In this document: positions 17,059 to 26,281 of the stretch, in pieces
Position numbering within the stretch: the stretch's first letter is position 1
How the letters are laid out: every line of letters starts with the position of its first letter
NCBI GenBank assembly: GCA_039818825.1
Contig: JBCBTD010000005.1
Span: 1-64,000, forward strand
Origin: JBCBTD01 sp039818825
GTDB lineage: Bacteria; Pseudomonadota; Alphaproteobacteria; Geminicoccales; Geminicoccaceae
Direction of reading: 5' to 3'
DNA: 64,000 nt
Notes under the pieces: generated by a model
What the model was told of the DNA's origin: nothing
The model's input: the letters and a program-made list of their open reading frames with translations, nothing else
The model's database searches: none
Position numbers and translations under genes: made by a program

Positions 17059-17622
17059 ATGTCATTTCTACTGACGGTCAGTCGCGTCATCGACGCCGTA
17101 CTGACGCGTGTCGCGCAGATCACAGGGTGGCTGTTTCTTGCGGCGATCTTCGTCATCTGCTTCGACGTCATCACCCGGAAGTTCGGTTACCAGCTGCCTT
17201 ACTGGACGTCGACGCGGCTGCAGGAGCTGCAATGGCACCTGACGGCGACCCTGTTCCTCGGATGGTTGGCCTATGGCGTCATCCGCAATACCCACGTCCG
17301 CATCGACGTGTTCACAGCCGGACTCTCACAGCGACGCCGTGACTGGATCGACTTGGTCTGCACCTTGGTCTTCGCGCTGCCCTTCTGCATCGTCATCCTT
17401 CCCTACGCTTGGGACTACGCGAATACCTCCTGGGTCCAGAACGAAAGCTCCGACGCACCGAACGGCCTGCCGGCGCGCTACGTCATCAAGACCATCGCGG
17501 CGATCGGCCTTTCTCTCCTGCTGTTCGCGGCGATTTCGGTGCTTTGCCGCAAGATCGTCGACCTCTTCGGCCCGACCGACTGGCACTCGCGCCACGCCGC
17601 CGTCGACGGAAAACCTCGATGA
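17059..17622 (+). CDS. dctQ: TRAP transporter small permease DctQ
   Basis: 187 residues from ATG 17059; the frame opens at 17008 but the membrane protein proper begins MSFLLTVSRVIDAVL. Four transmembrane helices are visible, with the family segment WTSTRLQELQWHLTATLFLGWLAYG between helices 1 and 2 and RNTHVRIDVF. DctQ pairs with DctM in the inner membrane. Its stop overlaps the dctM start by 4 nt (ATGA at 17619-17622). Confidence 0.92.
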   Translation: MSFLLTVSRVIDAVLTRVAQITGWLFLAAIFVICFDVITRKFGYQLPYWTSTRLQELQWHLTATLFLGWLAYGVIRNTHVRIDVFTAGLSQRRRDWIDLVCTLVFALPFCIVILPYAWDYANTSWVQNESSDAPNGLPARYVIKTIAAIGLSLLLFAAISVLCRKIVDLFGPTDWHSRHAAVDGKPR

Positions 17623-19004
17623 TGGGCGAGTGGCTGATCGAGCACCTCGCCGTCTTCATGTTCGGCACCCTCATCGCCGGTTTGTTCCTCGGCTACCCGG
17701 TCGGTTTCACCCTCGGTGCCATCGGCGTTCTGTTCGGCCTGATCGGCTACCTGCTGGGCGAGTTCCGGCTGGTGCGCTTTGGTTTGATGATGCCGCGCAT
17801 CTACGGCGGCATCGTCACGAGCCAGGTGCTGATGGCGATCCCGATGTTCATCTTCATGGGCGTGGTCCTGGAACGAAGTCGCGTCGCCGAAGACCTGCTG
17901 AAGACCCTTCAAGTGCTGCTCCGTCGGGTGCCCGGCGGCTTGGCCATGGCCGTTTGCGCCATGGGCACGATCATGGCCGCGACCACGGGCATCGTCGGCG
18001 CGTCGGTCATCATGCTCACCTTGATGGCGCTGCCGACGATGCTGGAGCGAAACTACGCGGTGCCGCTCGCCACCGGGACGATCGCCGCGTCCGGTACGCT
18101 CGGCATTCTGATCCCGCCGTCGATCATGCTGGTCATCCTCGGTGACCTGATGCAAGTCCCGGTCGGGACGTTGTTCGCCGCTGCGGTCGTGCCCGGCTTG
18201 ATGCTTTCCGGGCTGTATCTGCTCTACATTGGCACCTACGCCGCGTTGTTTCCCAAAGACGCACCGCCGCTTCCCGACGACGCCAGCCCCGATGGTGGCC
18301 AAGCGTTGCTGCTGCTGGTGCTCAAGAGCCTGGTACCGCCGGTGGTCCTGATCGTCGTGGTGCTCGGCTCGATCTTCGGCGGCTTGGCGACGCCGACGGA
18401 AGCGTCGGCGATGGGGTGCGCAGGCGCGCTGGTGCTCGCTCTGGCCTACGGACGTCTCAACCTCCGCATGCTGTTGGACGTCATTCAAGGCGCCGGCACC
18501 ACCAATGCGCTCGTCTTCTTCATCATCATTGGCGCCACCGTTTTCTCGTTCGTCTTCCGGGCGCTCGGTGGCGACGAGGTCGTCTACGAAATCCTGTCCA
18601 CCATGGGGATCGAGACGGCCTGGGAAGTCTTGATCTTCATGATGATTTTGGTGTTTTTTCTTGGCTTTTTTTTCGACTTCATCGAGATCGCGCTAATCGT
18701 CATCCCGATCTTCTATCCGATCATCAGCAGGCTCGACTTCACCGAACACGTCGGGCCGGCATTTGCGATGTTGCCGTGGATCACGATCCTGATCTCGGTG
18801 AACCTGCAGACGTCGTTCCTCACCCCGCCTTTCGGCTTCTCGCTGTTCTACATGAAGGGCGTGGTACCGCCGGAGGTCCGTATGCAGCAGATCTACCGAG
18901 GCATCATCCCGTTCGTCCTACTTCAGCTGACGGCCGTGATCCTGGTGATGAGCTTTCCCGAGATCGCCCTCTGGCTGCCGAGGGCAACGGGCTTCCTCGA
19001 CTGA
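17619..19004 (+). CDS. dctM: TRAP transporter large permease DctM
   Basis: 461 residues from ATG 17619 (a second ATG follows directly). The ORF is open from 17409, but that part is the dctQ gene in another frame. About twelve to thirteen transmembrane helices are present, with the DctM hallmarks TTGIVGASVIMLTLMALP and ASGTLGILIPPSIML in the first half and FFFDFIEIALIVIPIF and TSFLTPPFGFSLFY in the second, which line the Na+-coupled transport path. A short T-rich stretch around 18650-18680 deviates from local base use. A small CCACC/GGTGG stem follows the stop at 19005-19020. Confidence 0.94.
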   Translation: MMGEWLIEHLAVFMFGTLIAGLFLGYPVGFTLGAIGVLFGLIGYLLGEFRLVRFGLMMPRIYGGIVTSQVLMAIPMFIFMGVVLERSRVAEDLLKTLQVLLRRVPGGLAMAVCAMGTIMAATTGIVGASVIMLTLMALPTMLERNYAVPLATGTIAASGTLGILIPPSIMLVILGDLMQVPVGTLFAAAVVPGLMLSGLYLLYIGTYAALFPKDAPPLPDDASPDGGQALLLLVLKSLVPPVVLIVVVLGSIFGGLATPTEASAMGCAGALVLALAYGRLNLRMLLDVIQGAGTTNALVFFIIIGATVFSFVFRALGGDEVVYEILSTMGIETAWEVLIFMMILVFFLGFFFDFIEIALIVIPIFYPIISRLDFTEHVGPAFAMLPWITILISVNLQTSFLTPPFGFSLFYMKGVVPPEVRMQQIYRGIIPFVLLQLTAVILVMSFPEIALWLPRATGFLD

Positions 19005-19020
19005 CCACCAGCACCGGTGG
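19005..19020. terminator. Small stem between convergent dctM and cyclase genes
   Basis: CCACC pairs with GGTGG around a 6-nt loop directly after the dctM stop, in the 38-nt space between convergent genes. It could end transcription in either direction, but the stem is short and has no T-run. Confidence 0.25.
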
Positions 19021-19042
19021 CGGCCGAGCGCAGACCCACTAG

Positions 19043-20950
19043 TCAGGAGGGCGTCCGGTCGTCGGGCACACCGGCGGCCAACGCCTGCTCGACGATGTCG
19101 GCGAAGACTGCCGCTTCGAACCACGGCTCGAAGCGGCGGGAGAAGACGTCGATCGTGTAGTCAGGCCTGATCCGGAGCAGTCGTTCGAGCGCCTCACTGG
19201 CTTGGCCGTGCCGCCCCGCCTTTTGGTACATGAAGACGAGGTGGACGAGAGGGATCTCGGCCTCCGGCGTCAGGTGGTGGCGGGTCTCGGCGAGGTCGAT
19301 GGCGGTTCGATGGTCGCCAGCGACGTAGTGCGTGACGGCCAGCGCCGAAAGCAGCTCGTTCGGGTAGTTCGGGCTGATCCGCATGATGCGGTCGGCGATC
19401 GCCTCGACCTCGTTGGGATCGCCACCCGTCATCGCCAGGAACAGCGCCAACCAGGTCAGGTTGTCGACGTGGTTCGGAGCGATCTCCGCCGCCTTGCGCA
19501 ACGTGGCGATCGCCGCATCGTGCTCCTGGCGGTCCATCAGCACGTTCGCTCTCGCACCCAGGGCGTCGACGTTTTCGGGATCGCGTTCCAAAGCCTCCGC
19601 CACATGGGTCTCGCCGGTCCGTCGTGCCGCATCGACGTCGGCTACCCAGCCGTTGCGCGCCTGCTCGACATAGCTGTGGCCCAGCAGTGCGCGGGCCGAG
19701 ACGAACGCCGGGTCCAGTTCCAGCGCCTGCTCGAACGCACCTTGTGCCTCGACCTGGCCGTCCGCCGAGAAGCTGTCCAACGCCTGGAGCCCCTTGTTGA
19801 ACGCAACGTACGCGTCGAGGCTCTCGGTCTGGTGCTTGCGGATGCGCGCCTGTTCGCCTTCCGAGAGATGAACCTCGAGCTCCGTGACGACCTCACGGGT
19901 CACGTCGTCCTGCACCGCCAGCGGGTCGCCGAACGGCTGGTCGTAGTCCTCGGCCCACACCACTTCGCCGGTCGACGCGTTGGCAAGTTGTGCTTGGACG
20001 CGCAGCAGGTCCTCGGATCGCTGTACGCTTCCCTTGAGCACGTAGAACGCACCGACCGTCTCGGCCGCGTCGTTGATACCGGATCGATCGTCATCGCCCC
20101 CCTCGGGCGCCTCACGGTCGATCAAGAGGATACCGGGCACCCGCGCGAGCGCGCCGGTCACGGCATCCGTGAGGCCATCCGCGAGTGCCTTTTGTTCGAG
20201 TTCGTCGGCGACGCTTCGGAACGGGACCACCACGACCGACGGCTGGACTGGAAGCGGGAACGCCGCGCGATCGGGGTCCGCAGGTTCGAACGCCGCCTCG
20301 CTCTCGGGCGGGCTGCTGAAAAGGGCGCCGGCGCCGAGCGCTATGACGACGGCCAGGGCGACGGCGGCGAGAGCGAAACGACCGAACCGATGCGGCGCGT
20401 CGGCGGCCGGTCGGGGTGCGTCGTCCGCGACCTCGCCGTCCTGCAGCACGCGATAGACCTTGATCGGCTTGGCGACGTTCTTGAACGTCTTCGGACCGAG
20501 ATCGCGGAAGCCGACACCGGCGCTGCGCTCGACCTGCTCGAAAACCCGTTCCGAAACGAGCACCGAGCCGGCGTCGGCCAGTGCTTCGAGGCGCGCCGCG
20601 AGGTTGACGCCGTCGCCGTAGATGTCGTCGCCGTCGACGATGACGTCGCCGACGTTGATGCCCATGCGGAACGTCAGCCGCCTCGCCGGTGCCTCCGCGA
20701 TGCCATGTGCCGCGACGCTGCGCTGGATCTGTGCCGCACATCTGACCGCGTCGACCACGCTGCCGAACTCGATCAGTGCGCCATCGCCCATCAACTTGAC
20801 GACTCGGCCGCGATAGTCGGCGATCAGCGGATCGACGACGTCGCGGCGAACTTCCTGGAGCCGCGCGAGCGTTCCTTCTTCGTCGGCTTCCGTCATCCGT
20901 GTGAAGCCGACCACGTCTGCGGCGAGAATGGCAGCGAGCCGACGTTCCAT
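19043..20950 (-). CDS. Class III adenylate/guanylate cyclase with membrane helix and TPR-like tail
   Basis: 635 residues from ATG 20950, preceded by GGAGGG; the frame is open to 21160 but that part is not coding-like. The cyclase domain (about 1-170) has both metal-binding Asp (ADVVGFTRM and LMGDGALIEF), the adenine-selecting Lys and Asp (VVKLMGD; DDIYGDG) and the transition-state Asn and Arg (VNLAARLE), so it should be active. One hydrophobic helix follows (about 205-222). Then comes a domain like the TolB/FlgO-type receptor fold of rhizobial cyclases (PSVVVVPFRSVADE..ADGLTDAVTGALAR) and tetratricopeptide-like repeats to the end. The product is probably cAMP. It lies 101 nt downstream of dabA on the same strand. 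Confidence 0.9.
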   Translation of the reverse strand: MERRLAAILAADVVGFTRMTEADEEGTLARLQEVRRDVVDPLIADYRGRVVKLMGDGALIEFGSVVDAVRCAAQIQRSVAAHGIAEAPARRLTFRMGINVGDVIVDGDDIYGDGVNLAARLEALADAGSVLVSERVFEQVERSAGVGFRDLGPKTFKNVAKPIKVYRVLQDGEVADDAPRPAADAPHRFGRFALAAVALAVVIALGAGALFSSPPESEAAFEPADPDRAAFPLPVQPSVVVVPFRSVADELEQKALADGLTDAVTGALARVPGILLIDREAPEGGDDDRSGINDAAETVGAFYVLKGSVQRSEDLLRVQAQLANASTGEVVWAEDYDQPFGDPLAVQDDVTREVVTELEVHLSEGEQARIRKHQTESLDAYVAFNKGLQALDSFSADGQVEAQGAFEQALELDPAFVSARALLGHSYVEQARNGWVADVDAARRTGETHVAEALERDPENVDALGARANVLMDRQEHDAAIATLRKAAEIAPNHVDNLTWLALFLAMTGGDPNEVEAIADRIMRISPNYPNELLSALAVTHYVAGDHRTAIDLAETRHHLTPEAEIPLVHLVFMYQKAGRHGQASEALERLLRIRPDYTIDVFSRRFEPWFEAAVFADIVEQALAAGVPDDRTPS

Positions 20951-21051
20951 CGAGAACCCTCCAAATCGCCCGGAGTGTTGCCCGAGAACGTCGGCAGCGT
21001 CCAGGCGGAGGGGGCGACAGGCCGCCCCTCCACCGCCACTTGTCCCGTCGG

Positions 21052-23601
21052 TCAGGCGGCCATCGATGCCGTACCGCCGGCCAACGGTATCCACGTCAGC
21101 GATCCCGTGTAACGCTGAGCGACGGCGCCGGTCTCGTTCATCTGGAATAGATGGAGCCAACCGTTGTCGACCAGCTGGCGCACCGCGTCGTGCTTGGCGA
21201 TGACGGCGTTCATCGCCTCGGTCGGCGCCTCGATGACGACCGACAACCGCAGCGGCTCGTGGATCAGGCGCTCGCCGTCATGCACCGACTGCCACGGCAA
21301 GCCGACGCGGAGATCGCCGCCATTGCCCTCGAGCACCCCGAGCGTGCCGACGACGTTGTGCAAGACCTTGTTGCCGCTGCCGAACATCTCGTTGTCGACG
21401 GTCGAGCCATAGTACTGCAGGCTGATCCAGCTGGCGACGACCATCGGCGCCGTCATGATCAACTCCAAAACGCCGAACCCGTCGTCTTTCCGCCACTCGT
21501 AGGAATGAAGAAACGACCGGCCACCGAGGTCGGTGCCGTGGGTCCGATGGCGTGGCGCCGCGATGAACGCCGCGCAGCCGGCAAGACCCCACTCCGGGCG
21601 CACCTGGCTCCAATCGCGGCTCCGCTCCAGGACGGCCGTGTCGACCGGTCGCCCTTCCTCCAAGCTTAGCCATGCGGCGCGCTCGGCGCGCGACCGCCGT
21701 CCGGCCTCCTCCAACAACGACAGCAACCGCTCCAGGTCGTCGCGGTGGCTGGCGGGAACCGTGTCCTGGTCGAAGATCACGACCTCGTCGGTGGTGGTGT
21801 CATGGAGCGCACCGAGGAACACGGTGTCGTCGGGAATGATCGTTCCCTTTTCGACAAGGCCTGCTCGCACGTCGGGGTCGTTGAGGATCGCTGCCGCAAC
21901 CCTGGCATTGGCTTCGCCCGTATGGCCACCGCAAGCGCCACAATCCAGGCCGGTCGCATGGGGGTTGTTCACCGTCGTCGAACCATGGCCGGCGAGCAGG
22001 ACCAGCCGGCCGAAGCCCTCGGTCATCGACATCGCGCCCAAGACCGCGCCGGCCATAGCCAGCCGCTCGGCCGGCGGGAAGCCGACGATGCGCCCGGCCA
22101 GCTCCTGGGGCGTGAGGCGCGGCCCGAGCCGCTCGACCACGGCCTGGTCTAGTCCGTCAGCGGACGGGTGAACGACGGTCCGGGTCAGGCGCAAGCTGTC
22201 GGTCGCGAGCTTGCCGCCGAAGGCCAGTCCCACGGTCTCGACGAAACCGAAGGACGACACCGCTTCGCGCTTGAAGGACTTCCAAGCCTTGGCGGCGCGC
22301 CGTCGCAGCATGCGCAGGCCCAGCAGCTCGACTTCCTCCGTCTCCGAAGCTCCCTCCACCGCTTCGCGCACGACGAACGTCGGCGTGAGCAGTACCGGGC
22401 ATTGTGCGCCGCCATGATCGTGCCCGAGCAGGACGTACTCGATCGGAAACCCGAAGAAGCCGGCGAACCCGATCGTCTCGACCTCCCGGTCGGCGCTCTC
22501 CAGGGCCCGCCTGAACACCTCGGAACGAACGTCGATGCAAAACGCTGCCTGCACCTTGGGACGCTCGGCGACCGCTGCCGCTGGCGCCACCGGGAACCGG
22601 CCAGCCAGGCCGCGCTGCCACGCGTGCTCGAGCGCGGTCTGCAGGAGCACGTCGATGGCGATGTCGGTGTCGGCCGCGGTCATGACCGGCGCGGCAAGAG
22701 CGCTCCGGGCACTATCCCAAGCCTGGGCAACGCCGCGAGCGCGCAACCCTTCGAGGATGGCAAGATCCCAAGCCAACCGCGCGACGAGAACCTCCGCATG
22801 GGCGTCGTCGCCGCCGCCGTAGAGCTCCGCTTGCCACACCCGGTAGCGGGCGTAGGCGGACCAGCCACCGAAGCTCATCACGAGGCGGTGGAGGTAAGCG
22901 TCCAAGCCTGCCGAAGGCACGCCCAGCCGGTCGAGGATCACCTCAGCAGCGTCGGCAGCGTTGGCTGGCAAACCGCGTACCGTCTGGCGAAAGCCCTTGA
23001 TGCCCATGATCTCGGGTGTGCGATCCAACACAGCGGCCGCCCGCCAGGCGGCGTAGGGTGCCAGGTCCCGCCCGGGCTGACGCCAGGACGCCTGACCCTC
23101 GTCGAAATAGCCAGCCGCCCACAACGACAGTCGTTCCACCACGAGGCGCCCCCAGTCCTTGCCGGTCGCCGTCGCCGCCGCGTCCGCGACGCATGGGGTC
23201 CGCGTCAACGGGGCCGACGTGGGGTTGGCCGCGAGTGCCGCCCGGATTGCTGCGACGTCACGCGGCAGTTCGGCTGCCAGCGCACTGCCGGTCGACTGAG
23301 CCGCGTCCAAGGCCGTCCCCAGATCGGCGTCGGTGATCCGGCCGCTGGCGATGGCGTCGGTATAGTGCGCGCGCGGCATCGTCACGCGGGTGCCCGCGGC
23401 ACGCCCGAGGATCTGCCCGGCCTCGGCGAAACCGCGTTCGGCCACACCGAGATAGGGGTTCACCGCGACGAAGTGGCGGAGGGGCCAGACGGGTGCCACC
23501 TTGCGCGCCGCACGATCCAATGCGTCGCGCAGGGCCGGCGCGCCGTGGCGCAGCTCGGCATCGTCGTGGGTCGCGGCCGTCGTTGAGGGGTTCGCAGGCA
23601 T
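21052..23601 (-). CDS. dabA: DAB inorganic-carbon transporter subunit DabA (DUF2309)
   Basis: 849 residues from ATG 23601, with AAGGAGAG 6 nt upstream; an open frame to 23706 is not needed. DabA is a cytosolic, zinc-dependent, beta-carbonic-anhydrase-like subunit that works with DabB to hydrate CO2 vectorially and trap bicarbonate. The zinc and catalytic residues expected from DabA are present: Cys355 and Asp357 (AFCIDVRSE), His539 (LLAGHGSTT) and Cys554 (GLDCGACGGHTG). Other family blocks are HFVAVNPYLG near the N-terminus and YYGSTVDNEMFGSGNKVLHN near the C-terminus. The gene follows dabB by 31 nt. The pair supplies carbon to carboxylases in organisms living at ambient CO2. Confidence 0.94.
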   Translation of the reverse strand: MPANPSTTAATHDDAELRHGAPALRDALDRAARKVAPVWPLRHFVAVNPYLGVAERGFAEAGQILGRAAGTRVTMPRAHYTDAIASGRITDADLGTALDAAQSTGSALAAELPRDVAAIRAALAANPTSAPLTRTPCVADAAATATGKDWGRLVVERLSLWAAGYFDEGQASWRQPGRDLAPYAAWRAAAVLDRTPEIMGIKGFRQTVRGLPANAADAAEVILDRLGVPSAGLDAYLHRLVMSFGGWSAYARYRVWQAELYGGGDDAHAEVLVARLAWDLAILEGLRARGVAQAWDSARSALAAPVMTAADTDIAIDVLLQTALEHAWQRGLAGRFPVAPAAAVAERPKVQAAFCIDVRSEVFRRALESADREVETIGFAGFFGFPIEYVLLGHDHGGAQCPVLLTPTFVVREAVEGASETEEVELLGLRMLRRRAAKAWKSFKREAVSSFGFVETVGLAFGGKLATDSLRLTRTVVHPSADGLDQAVVERLGPRLTPQELAGRIVGFPPAERLAMAGAVLGAMSMTEGFGRLVLLAGHGSTTVNNPHATGLDCGACGGHTGEANARVAAAILNDPDVRAGLVEKGTIIPDDTVFLGALHDTTTDEVVIFDQDTVPASHRDDLERLLSLLEEAGRRSRAERAAWLSLEEGRPVDTAVLERSRDWSQVRPEWGLAGCAAFIAAPRHRTHGTDLGGRSFLHSYEWRKDDGFGVLELIMTAPMVVASWISLQYYGSTVDNEMFGSGNKVLHNVVGTLGVLEGNGGDLRVGLPWQSVHDGERLIHEPLRLSVVIEAPTEAMNAVIAKHDAVRQLVDNGWLHLFQMNETGAVAQRYTGSLTWIPLAGGTASMAA

Positions 23602-23632
23602 CGGTGCTCTCCTTCGATCGGGGCGGGGCCGA

Positions 23633-25219
23633 TCAGGTCTTGGTGGCCGCCGAACGCCCCAGCGCGTCGACGAGGCGGTTGAAGTACGCATTGGCGTAGA
23701 AGCCATCGACGATCAGCGCGTAGCGGCGCTGCCAGCCCGGGTCGTCGGCGCGGTAGGGTGCGAGGACCTGCATCACCGTCAGCGCGGCAAAGGCGGCAAC
23801 GGCCAGGATCATCAGCACGATCGTCCACGGATCGGGCCACCCGGCCAGCGGCACCGCACCGGCGAGCACGGTCTCAGCGCCGATCTGGAGCCCGAAATAG
23901 GCCACCGCCACCAGCGTTGCCGCCAGCACCGTTCGGCCGATCACGTAGCCGTTCGCGGGCCCGTCGAGCGCCTGGGCCAGCAGGTGAGTGAGCCCGAGCA
24001 CGAGGATCGCACCGAGCGCGACGATGGCCGGCTTGTCGGCCAGCGACATCCCCATCAAGGCACCCACCGTCAGGAACACGACCAAAGCCCCGACGAGGCT
24101 GACGAGCAGCCGCACGCGCCGGGAACCGCCAGCGACGTTCGGCACCCAGGATGCCCGCGCCAGATCGACGACGCTGCCGGAGGAAAGAAACGCATGGGCC
24201 TTGTAGAGTGAGTGCGCGACGATGTGCAGGACAGCCGAGGTGAAGGCCCCGAGACCGCATTGCAGCAGCATGAAGCCCATCTGCGCGACGGTAGAGTAGG
24301 CGAGCGCCACCTTGACGCTGGTCTGCGTGAGCATGACCAACGAACCGAAGATCGCCGTCAAACCGCCGGCCAGCGCCAGCACGTGCAGCGACGGCATGCT
24401 GAGCAGCATGACGTCGGCGAACCGCACGACCAGGAACCCACCGGCGTTGATGACGCCGGCGTGGAGCAGTGCCGAAACCGGTGTCGGCGTCTCCATCACT
24501 TCGGCGAGCCAGCCGTGGGTCGGGAACTGCGCCGACTTGAGCAGGGCGGCACAGGCCACGAGCAGGGCGGCGATCGGCACACCGGCCGGGACGCTGCCGG
24601 CGCCCAGTGCTGCCTTGGCATCCGCCAGTATGGTGGCGATGTCGGCAGTGCCGAAGGCGCGGGCGATGAGGACGACCGCAACGATCAGGCAAAGGTCGCC
24701 TAGCCGCGCGACGATCCACTTCTTGCGCGCCGCGACGATGGCGTTGGGTCGCTCGGCGTAGAACAGCAACAGCCGATGGAGTGCGAGGCTGGTGCCGACC
24801 CACGCGGCCACGAGGTGGTAGAGATTGCCGGCCAGGACCAACAGCAACACGGCCGCGAGGGTGAGGCACAGACCGCCGACGAACGTGCCGTGGCGGTCGT
24901 CGCCATCCAGGTAGTTGCGGCTGAACTGGACGACGATCGCGCCGACGAATGCGACGAGGCCGAACATCACCGCGCTCAACGCATCGAGCCGCAGCGACGA
25001 GCCAACGCCAGCGAAGCCCAAAAGCGGGCTCGTCGCGGGTCCGAGCAGCGCGACGCCGATCCCGGTCAGCACGGCAATGGCCAAGACGAGAAGCGTCGCC
25101 GCGCGGGCTGCCTGGAGCACGCGTGGGGTCCCGCGACCCTGGTCGGCACGGGCCAGCAGGAAGACGGCGACGAGCGCCAGGGGAGCCAAGTACGGCAACA
25201 GGGTCAGGACGGGCGGCAT
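23633..25219 (-). CDS. dabB: DAB inorganic-carbon transporter subunit DabB (NuoL/MrpA-like)
   Basis: 528 residues from ATG 25219, with GGAGGAA upstream; the 20 residues before it in the open frame are not conserved-looking. About thirteen to fifteen hydrophobic helices with proton-pathway signatures of the NuoL/MrpA family: a Lys in LLKSAQFPTHGWLAEVMETPTPVSALLHAG, and VALAYSTVAQMGFM and HIVAHSLYKAHAFLSSG, which are the most DabB-like stretches. It is expected to pass H+ or Na+ inward to drive CO2 hydration by DabA. Gene order dabB-dabA with a divergent LysR gene is a common proteobacterial layout. Confidence 0.92.
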   Translation of the reverse strand: MPPVLTLLPYLAPLALVAVFLLARADQGRGTPRVLQAARAATLLVLAIAVLTGIGVALLGPATSPLLGFAGVGSSLRLDALSAVMFGLVAFVGAIVVQFSRNYLDGDDRHGTFVGGLCLTLAAVLLLVLAGNLYHLVAAWVGTSLALHRLLLFYAERPNAIVAARKKWIVARLGDLCLIVAVVLIARAFGTADIATILADAKAALGAGSVPAGVPIAALLVACAALLKSAQFPTHGWLAEVMETPTPVSALLHAGVINAGGFLVVRFADVMLLSMPSLHVLALAGGLTAIFGSLVMLTQTSVKVALAYSTVAQMGFMLLQCGLGAFTSAVLHIVAHSLYKAHAFLSSGSVVDLARASWVPNVAGGSRRVRLLVSLVGALVVFLTVGALMGMSLADKPAIVALGAILVLGLTHLLAQALDGPANGYVIGRTVLAATLVAVAYFGLQIGAETVLAGAVPLAGWPDPWTIVLMILAVAAFAALTVMQVLAPYRADDPGWQRRYALIVDGFYANAYFNRLVDALGRSAATKT

Positions 25220-25299
25220 GATTTCCTCCGGCGCGGCGCAACGATGCGACCAAGGTAGCGGTCGCTTGATCGTTCTCAAAATTCAACATTTCTTACGTT

Positions 25300-25320
25300 T
25301 CGTTCTTGGAAAACGAACGA
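25300..25320. promoter_or_regulatory. Palindromic operator in the dabB-lysR intergenic region
   Basis: TCGTTC at 25300-25305 and GAACGA at 25315-25320 form a perfect inverted repeat with a 9-nt spacer, in an AT-rich island. A partial copy, ATCGTTCTCAAAATTC, lies about 30 nt to the left at 25269-25284. The repeat ends 4 nt before the LysR start codon, so a bound regulator would block its own translation start region while sitting upstream of dabB. This is how LysR autorepression with divergent activation usually looks. Confidence 0.6.
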
Positions 25321-25324
25321 TGAG

Positions 25325-26212
25325 ATGCCGGGCCTCAACTACAATCACCTTCGCTACTTCTGGGCCGTCGCGCATGCCGGCAGCCTCACTCGAACGGCGG
25401 CCCGGCTGCATGTGGCGCCCTCGGCCTTGTCGGTGCAGATCAAGAAGCTGGAGGAAATGCTCGGCCATGCGCTGTTCGAGCGCCGCGGCAAGCGGCTGGT
25501 TCTGACCGAAGCGGGCCGCATCGCGCTCGACCACGCCGATGCCATCTTCGCCGTCGGCGACGAATTGCTCGGCACGCTCGGTGAGCGCCCCGGTGCGATC
25601 CGCGAGGTCTTGCGCGTCGGCGCGCTCGCGACGCTGTCGCGCAACTTCCAGATCGAGTTCCTGCAGCCGCTTTTGGCCCGCAACGACGTCGAGCTGGTCC
25701 TTCGATCTGGCGGACTGGCGGACCTCTTGGCGAGCCTGGAGGCGCACCGACTCGACGTCGTTCTGGTCAACACGCCGCCGCCGCGCGACGCCGCCACGCC
25801 TTGGTTGGCCCACGCCATCGCCGAGCAACCGGTCAGTCTGGTGGGCACCCCGGGGCGGGTCGGCCAGGATGCAGCGCTGGAAACGTTGCTGCGTCGCGAG
25901 CCGCTCGTCGTGCCGACCGTTGCGAGTAGTATCCGAACCGGGTTCGACGCCTTGGTCGACCGCCTGGGTCTGCGGGTCAAGTTGGCCGCCGAAGTCGACG
26001 ACATGGCGCTACTCCGGCTGGTCGCGCGTGCCGACGTCGGCCTCGCGGTCGTACCGCCCATCGTCGTCGCGGACGAGCTGGCGAACGGCCTCCTGGTGGA
26101 GGCCGCCCAGCTACCCGAGCTGTGCGAGACGTTCTTCGCCATCACGTTGACGCGGCGATTCCCGAGCCCGCTGCTGCGCGAGATCGTTCACAGCACCGCC
26201 GCCGAGGCTTGA
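25325..26212 (+). CDS. LysR-family regulator divergent from dabBA
   Basis: 295 residues. The winged helix begins LNYNHLRYFWAVAHAGSLTR, with ARLHVAPSALSVQIKKLEE as recognition region; this MPGLNYNHLRYF start is typical of the NhaR-like branch. The effector domain is normal in length. Its position back-to-back with dabB, 105 nt away and with a shared palindrome, suggests it senses low inorganic carbon (or a related metabolite) and controls dabBA; that is inference. No clear Shine-Dalgarno sequence precedes the start, consistent with low expression or a control region overlapping it. Confidence 0.9.
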   Translation: MPGLNYNHLRYFWAVAHAGSLTRTAARLHVAPSALSVQIKKLEEMLGHALFERRGKRLVLTEAGRIALDHADAIFAVGDELLGTLGERPGAIREVLRVGALATLSRNFQIEFLQPLLARNDVELVLRSGGLADLLASLEAHRLDVVLVNTPPPRDAATPWLAHAIAEQPVSLVGTPGRVGQDAALETLLRREPLVVPTVASSIRTGFDALVDRLGLRVKLAAEVDDMALLRLVARADVGLAVVPPIVVADELANGLLVEAAQLPELCETFFAITLTRRFPSPLLREIVHSTAAEA

Positions 26213-26281
26213 CCTCGACCGGGATCGTCGCCGAAGACGGCGCCCCATCGAGGCGCGCACGTCGCCAAGGAAGGTCGAACC

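Noticed and set aside
19202..21112. Open frame of over 600 codons on the plus strand opposite the cyclase gene
   Set aside because: It is the antisense of a clearly recognisable cyclase, has Arg/Asp/Val-rich shadow composition and no family pattern.
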